From positions 62,001 to 126,000 of the forward strand of contig NZ_AULW01000039.1 of assembly GCF_000422485.1 (NCBI RefSeq): 64,000 nucleotides of DNA. Reading direction: 5' to 3'. Below, in pieces: positions 59,095 through 64,000 of the stretch (the first letter of the stretch is position 1; the number at the start of each line of letters is the position of its first letter). The position numbers were made by a program, and so were the translations under genes. A model generated the notes under the pieces. The model was given only the letters and a program-made list of their open reading frames with translations. It had not been told where the DNA came from and searched no databases. This DNA comes from Paenibacillus pasadenensis DSM 19293. Lineage in GTDB: Bacteria > Bacillota > Bacilli > Paenibacillales > Paenibacillaceae.

Positions 59095-60288
59095 CTAGTT
59101 CAAGAAGCCGTCGAGCGCGATCGTCGGCTTGCCGTCGGCCTGCCAGGCGCCCTTGTTGTAGCCGCCGTTGTAGCCCGGCGTCGACTGCGGCTCCCAGTAG
59201 AACACGCCGAGGCCTTTGCCGCCGGAGATGTTCCGGATCTTCGTCTTGATATCGGCGATGAAGCTCTTCGACGCGGCCGGCTGATTGTAGTCGAGGCCGA
59301 TCTCGCAGATCATGACGCTTTTGCCGTAGCGGGCGATCATGTCATTGGCATTGGCGACGGTCTGCGTCACCTTCGTCTGCCAGTCGGAGACGGACGGATA
59401 GAGCGACATGCCGATGTAGTCGAACGTCGCGCCGTTCGCGATCAGCCCGCCGATGTTCCAGACGAACAGCGCGTTGTCGTAGCCGTTGGCCAGATGCACG
59501 ATCGTCTTGGTCGACGGAAAGATGCTCTTGACCGCGTTGTTGCCCGTATTGACGAGCCAGGCGTAGTTCTTCATATTGACGGACGCGCGGCCGTCCTGCC
59601 ACAGCATGCCGTCGTTCGTCTCGTTGCCAATCTGCACCCAGTCCGGCGTGACGCCCTTCGCCTTCATCGTGTTCATGACGTATACGGTATGCGACCAGAC
59701 GGCGTCCATCAGCTGATTGAAGGTGAAGCCGGTCCACGCATAGGGCTTCGTCTGCTTGCCGGGATCGGCCCACGAGTCGCTGTAATGAAGCGACAGCATG
59801 ACGCTCATGCCCTGCGCCTTTGCCCGCGCCGCCAGCTCGGCCGCCTTGTCGGCGTTCAGGTAGCCGTTGCCGTAGTCGCTCATATTCGGATTGACCCACA
59901 CGCGGATGCGGGCGGAGTTCAGTCCGTAGTCGTTTTTGAGAATGTTGAAGATGTCCCGCGTGACGCCGTTTTTATCCTTCCACTTGTAGCCCTGCGCCTC
60001 CATGGCCGCCACCCAGCTGATGTCGGCTCCTTTGGCGAAGGCCGGCGCTGCCTCCGCCTTGCCGCCGACCCCAGCGCCGGCGCCCTCCCATGCCGGAGCG
60101 AGCAGCAGGAGCAGCGCCGCCATCAGGATGGCGGCCGTCTGCTTCCATCTGCGCTTCCAGGCTTGCCGTCCGCTGCCAGGCCGCTCATGCTTTTCGCCAA
60201 GTCGAGCCGGGGTTTCCTGCAGCTGTCCGCCTAGCGGCGTCTCATGCGCTTCTTCCTGCCTTTGTCCGGATTGTCCCAATCGATTCAT
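59095..60288 (-). CDS. Secreted GH53 arabinogalactan endo-beta-1,4-galactanase
   Basis: A 397-residue endo-galactanase that cuts the beta-1,4-galactan side chains of pectin. The GH53 TIM barrel begins near residue 85 with FAKGADISWVAAMEAQG; LSLHYSDSWADPGKQ, the acid/base in VQIGNETNDGML (near residue 221) and the nucleophile in MICEIGLDYNQ (near 327) are clear. AAGGAGG lies ten bases before the ATG. The exported leader has an unusually long, hydrophilic 50-residue N-terminus before the hydrophobic core, ending AEAAP. A LacI-type palindrome lies upstream. A YesM/YesN pair is encoded divergently. Confidence 0.9.
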   Translation of the reverse strand: MNRLGQSGQRQEEAHETPLGGQLQETPARLGEKHERPGSGRQAWKRRWKQTAAILMAALLLLLAPAWEGAGAGVGGKAEAAPAFAKGADISWVAAMEAQGYKWKDKNGVTRDIFNILKNDYGLNSARIRVWVNPNMSDYGNGYLNADKAAELAARAKAQGMSVMLSLHYSDSWADPGKQTKPYAWTGFTFNQLMDAVWSHTVYVMNTMKAKGVTPDWVQIGNETNDGMLWQDGRASVNMKNYAWLVNTGNNAVKSIFPSTKTIVHLANGYDNALFVWNIGGLIANGATFDYIGMSLYPSVSDWQTKVTQTVANANDMIARYGKSVMICEIGLDYNQPAASKSFIADIKTKIRNISGGKGLGVFYWEPQSTPGYNGGYNKGAWQADGKPTIALDGFLN

Positions 60289-60327
60289 TCCTCATCTTCC
60301 TCCTTGCGAAGTGGATTCCTCTGTATC

Positions 60328-60339
60328 GTAAGCGCTTAC
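60328..60339. promoter_or_regulatory. LacI/CcpA-type operator palindrome
   Basis: GTAAGCGCTTAC, a perfect 12-bp palindrome matching the core of catabolite-responsive (cre) and other LacI-family operators. It lies 40 bases upstream of the GH53 start, consistent with CcpA catabolite repression or a local LacI-type regulator. Confidence 0.7.
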
Positions 60340-60569
60340 CAAGATTTCCCGACAGTGAGCGCAGCCATGATTTCTTATCCACATTCAACGACGAAGGGGA
60401 CCGGCGGCGGCAGCGGCTCTGGCGGGGACCGCAGCGATTGCGGTATCCGCTTCCGCCATCGTGGAAAACATATAAAAAAGCGTTGCCCCGCGCAGTAGGC
60501 ATCCGGCGGGCGGTAAAGGTACAATGGGGTATTAGTTCTCAAAACTCCTACCGGGTGGAGGCGGCAGCG

Positions 60570-62408
60570 ATGTCAGGAGCGAAGAGAAAGTCCTATATCC
60601 CTTATTCCTATAAAATGATGATTCCGTACCTGCTGCTCGTGCTCGTCACCGACGCCCTGATCGGCACGATCTCGTACCGGATGCTCGTCGAGTCGCGGAC
60701 GGAGATCGCGCGCACGAACATCCAGGCGGCGATGCAGCAGACCCGCACGAACATGCATTACCAGATGGAGGAGATCAAGCGCATCTCCGACACGCTGTTC
60801 GGCAGCGTGCCGTTCCAGCGCGCGCTGCAGAAGCGCGGCGACGAGCTGCAGGCGTATCTCACGATGCTCGACGAGATCGTGCCCAAGCTGCAGGAGCCGC
60901 TGCAGCTGTTCGGCAACCCGCTGCGCATCGAGCTGTACACGACGAATCCCGATCTGTACGAGATCGAGGGCGACGATCCGTCGACGAAGATCGAGCGCAG
61001 CGACTACTATGTGCTGTCGGCGGACAGGCTGCGCGGGAGCGCCTGGGCCGAGCAGGCGGGAGCCGGCGACGGCAGCCGCTGGATGCAGGTGGAGAGCGAC
61101 GCGGAGCATCGGCAGCTGTCGCATTTGACGCGTCTCCTTTCCTACAGCGACTATCAGACGGCGATCGGCTACATCCGCATCACGGCGCGGCTCGACGACC
61201 TGCTCGGACGGTTCGACGCGTTCCCCGTGGAGAAGGGCATGACGCTGCGCCTGCTCGACCAGCCGAGCGGACGGACGCTGTACGAAAAGGGCGACGCCCA
61301 CGAGGCCGACGCGCCCGGCCATCTGACGCTGAGCGAGGCGGTGCCGGGCAGCGGCTACGTCATCCAGGCGGTCGTATCGCAGCGCTATCTGCAGGAGGAC
61401 GCGCGCCGGCTCGGCCTCGTCATCGTCGGCGTCTGCTCGGTCAGCTTCGCCGTGATGGCGCTCATCGGCTTCATGGTGGCGCGGCTGTCCGGGCGCAAGA
61501 TGCGCAAGATCGTGACGCTCGTGCAGTCGTTTCAGGACGGCAGCCTCGAGAAGCGGATCCGTTTCTCCGGCAAGGACGAGTTCGTGCAGATCGCCGATGC
61601 GTTCAACACGATGGCCGAGCATGTCAAGGAGCTGATCAGCAGCGTGTTCGCGCAAGGGCAGAAGCGCAAGCAGGCGGAGCTCGAGGCGCTGCAGGCGCAG
61701 ATCAACCCGCATTTCCTGTACAACACGCTGTCCACGATCAGCAGCCTCGCCAACATGGGCGAGACGCGCCAGGTGACGGAGATGGTCAAGGGGCTGTCGC
61801 GCTTCTACCGGCTGTCGCTCAACGAGGGGCGCGTGCTCATCCCGCTCGGCCAGGAGCTGGAGCAGGTGCAGACGTATCTAGACATCCAGCGGGTGAAGTA
61901 TGCCGACGCCTTCACGGTGCATCTGGACGCCGAGCCGGACATCGGCGAGCTGCGGGTGATGAAGCTGATCCTCCAGCCGTTCGTGGAAAATGTGTTCAAG
62001 CATGCCTGGTACGGCGAGAGCATCGCCATCCGCATCACGGCCCGCCGGCTCGGCGCCGATCTGGAGCTCAAGGTGATCGACAACGGCGTCGGCATGAACG
62101 CCGAGGCGCTGGAGCGGCTGCGCTCCGGCACGGCCGGCTCCGCAGCCGCGCCTGCCGCAGCCGGCCTCGCGGGCGAGCCGTCCGAATTCGCTCCGGCGGC
62201 AGCTGTCCGGGCGTCCGGCTCCGCCGGCGCAGGCGGCAGCTACGGCATCCGCAACGTCGACGAGCGCATCCGGCTGCGCTACGGGGAGCGCTACGGCATT
62301 GAGGTCGGCAGCGTCTTTGGCGGCGGCACGACGGTGCGCATCCTGCTCCCCGCGGAGGGCGAGTGGGAGGACGGCATCGTCCGGGAAGAAAAGGAGGAAG
62401 GCCGATGA
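60570..62408 (+). CDS. YesM-type sensor histidine kinase
   Basis: A 612-residue membrane kinase: helices at about residues 16-37 and 283-307, an extracellular sensor region between them, a HAMP domain (about 308-360), the phosphoacceptor in AQINPHFLYNTLSTIS (His near 380), and an ATPase domain with LILQPFVENVFKHAW and VIDNGVGMN. An Ala/Gly/Ser-rich insert (about residues 520-553) splits the ATPase domain before YGIRNVDERI. Start ATG at 60570 follows GGAGGCGG; a much longer frame upstream would overlap the divergent promoter region. It overlaps its regulator by ATGA. Presumed sensor for galactan breakdown products. Confidence 0.9.
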   Translation: MSGAKRKSYIPYSYKMMIPYLLLVLVTDALIGTISYRMLVESRTEIARTNIQAAMQQTRTNMHYQMEEIKRISDTLFGSVPFQRALQKRGDELQAYLTMLDEIVPKLQEPLQLFGNPLRIELYTTNPDLYEIEGDDPSTKIERSDYYVLSADRLRGSAWAEQAGAGDGSRWMQVESDAEHRQLSHLTRLLSYSDYQTAIGYIRITARLDDLLGRFDAFPVEKGMTLRLLDQPSGRTLYEKGDAHEADAPGHLTLSEAVPGSGYVIQAVVSQRYLQEDARRLGLVIVGVCSVSFAVMALIGFMVARLSGRKMRKIVTLVQSFQDGSLEKRIRFSGKDEFVQIADAFNTMAEHVKELISSVFAQGQKRKQAELEALQAQINPHFLYNTLSTISSLANMGETRQVTEMVKGLSRFYRLSLNEGRVLIPLGQELEQVQTYLDIQRVKYADAFTVHLDAEPDIGELRVMKLILQPFVENVFKHAWYGESIAIRITARRLGADLELKVIDNGVGMNAEALERLRSGTAGSAAAPAAAGLAGEPSEFAPAAAVRASGSAGAGGSYGIRNVDERIRLRYGERYGIEVGSVFGGGTTVRILLPAEGEWEDGIVREEKEEGR

Positions 62409-63979
62409 ACGAAGCAATGCCGATCCGGGTGCTGCTCGTCGACGACGAGGCCGTCGATCTGGAATGGCTGCGCCGGCGCGTCGCGGGCAGCGGCCTGCCG
62501 GTGCAGGTGGCGGGCACGGCGAGCAGCGGCTTCGCCGCACTCGACCTGCTGCAGCGCGAGCAGGTGGACGTCATCCTGACGGACATCCGCATGCCGATCA
62601 TGAGCGGCATCGAGTTCGCCCGCCGCGCGAAGGAAGCCCGCCCGCATGTGAAGATCGTATTCATCAGCGGCCATGAGGACTTCCACTATGCCAAGGAGGC
62701 GCTGCGGCTGAGCGCGTCCGGCTATCTGCTCAAGCCGGTCGACGACGAGGAGCTGCTGGCGATGCTCAGCACGCTTTGCCGCGACGTCGAGCAGGAGAAG
62801 CGGACGAGCCGCAGCGTCTCGGAGGCGCTGTCGCTGGCGGCGCGGGAGCTGCTGCTGCGCTGGCTCGGCGGGGACCGCTCGCCGCTGCTGGAGGAGCATC
62901 TGCAGCCCTACCTGCTGCCGGCCGCCGAGCACGGCGCCAGCTGCGCGCTGATCGAGATCGACGATCTGGAGTGGAAGGCCGCGGCGCTGGGCGAGGCGGA
63001 GCGCGACCGCCATATCGCCGCGATGGGCGCGTTCCTGCACGACTTCGCGGAGCGCCGGCAGCTCGGGCTCATGCTCGCCGGCCTGCCGGGCGCGCGGGCC
63101 GTGCTGATCGCGCGGGCGGGCGCGGACCCGCGGCTCGAGGAGCTCGTCGCCGAGCTTGCGCGCCGCTTCCCGCTGACGGTCACGATCGGCGTCGGCCGTC
63201 CGGCGGGGCGCTGGCAGGAGCTGCCGGAGTCGTACCGCGAGGCGCAGGCGGCGCTGAGCGCCAAATGGCTGCTCGGCAAAAACCGCGTCCTGCGCGAGAG
63301 TCCCGAGCCGCTCGGCGACGAAGGTCCGTCCGCCGCCCAGGAGGCGGTCATCGACCGGATGCTCGCCGCCATCCTGCAGTACGATCTCGTCGAGATCGAC
63401 GACTGCCTGCTGGAGCTGTTCGGCGGCTCCGGCCGGCTCCGCCGCAGCGAGGCGTACCCGCTCGTGCTGCGCCTGACGTCCAAGCTGCATGCCGACCTGC
63501 AGGCGATGGACGAGAACCTGTACGAGCTGCTCAAGTGGGACACCCATGAGCCTGGCGTCATGTTCCAGTTCGAGACGATGAACGACCTGCTCTCTTGGCT
63601 GCGCAAGCGGCTGTTCGAGCTGTCGGAGCTGCTGCTCATCAAGAGCCGCCGCCACAGCCGCAAGCTGATCGACGAGATCAAGGCCTATGTCGAGGAGCGG
63701 CTGGAGCAGAAGGTGACGCTCAAGGAGACGGCCGCCCAGTTCAGCTTCACGCCGAACTACCTTGGACATCTGTTCAAGGAGGAGACCGGCCAGCATTTCA
63801 GCGACTATCTGCTCGAGCGCAAGCTGAAGCTCACCTGCTCCCTGCTTGAGGAGCCGACGCTCAAGATCTACGAGATCGCCGACCGGATGGGCTACAAGAA
63901 CATCGTCTACTTCAACCGCCAGTTCAAGCAGGCGACCGGCATGTCGCCGGGCGAATACCGCAAGAAAGCGGGCATATAG
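62405..63979 (+). CDS. YesN-type response regulator (receiver, long linker, AraC domain)
   Basis: A 524-residue regulator: receiver domain (about 1-125; VDDEAVD, phosphoacceptor Asp near 59 in ILTDIRMPIMSG, LKPVD), a long central region (about 140-415) typical of YesN, and an AraC DNA-binding domain (about 425-522; VTLKETAAQFSFTPNYLG, RMGYKNIVYFNRQFKQATG). It starts by ATGA overlap after the kinase gene, using AAGGAGGAAGG. The likely target is the GH53 gene or a transporter beyond the window; the AraC signature is canonical. A terminator overlaps its stop codon. Confidence 0.93.
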   Translation: MNEAMPIRVLLVDDEAVDLEWLRRRVAGSGLPVQVAGTASSGFAALDLLQREQVDVILTDIRMPIMSGIEFARRAKEARPHVKIVFISGHEDFHYAKEALRLSASGYLLKPVDDEELLAMLSTLCRDVEQEKRTSRSVSEALSLAARELLLRWLGGDRSPLLEEHLQPYLLPAAEHGASCALIEIDDLEWKAAALGEAERDRHIAAMGAFLHDFAERRQLGLMLAGLPGARAVLIARAGADPRLEELVAELARRFPLTVTIGVGRPAGRWQELPESYREAQAALSAKWLLGKNRVLRESPEPLGDEGPSAAQEAVIDRMLAAILQYDLVEIDDCLLELFGGSGRLRRSEAYPLVLRLTSKLHADLQAMDENLYELLKWDTHEPGVMFQFETMNDLLSWLRKRLFELSELLLIKSRRHSRKLIDEIKAYVEERLEQKVTLKETAAQFSFTPNYLGHLFKEETGQHFSDYLLERKLKLTCSLLEEPTLKIYEIADRMGYKNIVYFNRQFKQATGMSPGEYRKKAGI

Positions 63980-63989
63980 CCCGCTTTTT
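63965..63989 (+). terminator. Terminator overlapping the stop codon of the response regulator
   Basis: AAAGCGGGC and GCCCGCTTT pair around ATATA, followed by further T residues; the TAG stop lies in the loop and the base of the arm. Confidence 0.85.
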
Positions 63990-64000
63990 CGGCGTTAAAG

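Noticed and set aside
58413-60234. Long plus-strand open frames across array 4 and the GH53 gene
   Set aside because: They consist of the 51-bp repeat translated, then the antisense of the galactanase. No ribosome site, no recognisable protein.

Overview
The window is one high-GC (by eye about two thirds G+C) stretch of a Gram-positive, Paenibacillus-like chromosome (family Paenibacillaceae). The case rests on strong AGGAGG-type ribosome binding sites, lipoprotein-type secreted cytochrome c and sugar-binding proteins, GlpP antitermination control of glycerol genes, a stage II sporulation protein M homologue, YesM/YesN two-component pairs beside CUT1 sugar transporters, and secreted plant-polysaccharide hydrolases. 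The species cannot be named from sequence alone.

Region by region. (1) 1-11419: a tightly packed, co-directional set of eleven genes, the first cut by the window edge. It holds a DegT-type aminotransferase, TIM-barrel isomerase, M20 hydrolase, Ldh_2 dehydrogenase, Gfo/Idh/MocA dehydrogenase, a small unknown protein, a UDP-sugar 6-dehydrogenase, a free-standing B3/4 tRNA-editing-like protein, an MFS exporter and two ATP-grasp ligases. It looks like a biosynthetic cluster for an exported amide or peptide-like amino-sugar product and ends at a strong terminator. (2) 11671-20570: a secreted cytochrome c, AraC regulator, mutY, KDPG aldolase, the glycerol locus glpP-glpK plus glpD with a leader terminator, and a Gfo/Idh/MocA gene. 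(3) 20779-33354: a mannan/hemicellulose locus with an AraC regulator, secreted GH5 mannanase, YesM/YesN-type pair, CUT1 binding protein with two permeases, GH43 enzyme and a frameshifted GH2 beta-mannosidase. (4) 33860-38032: two WYL proteins, a MITE-like palindromic element and a slipin. (5) 38244-45276: a seven-gene overlapping operon (membrane protein, DUF4129, DUF4350, MoxR ATPase, DUF58, SpoIIM-like, RDD). (6) 46350-56479: a TetR/MFS efflux pair with matching operators, a transglutaminase-like protein, a CvfC-like HEAT protein, an MBL hydrolase, a Gfo/Idh/MocA gene, a Dabb/SDR pair, and a lower-GC predicted nuclease-winged-helix gene. (7) 56734-63979: an ABC-F ATPase, a secreted GH53 galactanase and a second YesM/YesN-type pair.

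The most unusual non-coding signal is four intergenic tandem arrays (33438-33849, 45428-46030, 55256-55614, 58478-58955). Their sequences differ, but each unit is 51-53 bp (nearly always 51 or 52) and carries an A/T-centred palindromic or near-palindromic core. All lie just beyond gene 3' ends. They are not CRISPR arrays and do not look coding. The arrays and the 1-11419 biosynthetic cluster are the two best candidates for something undescribed.
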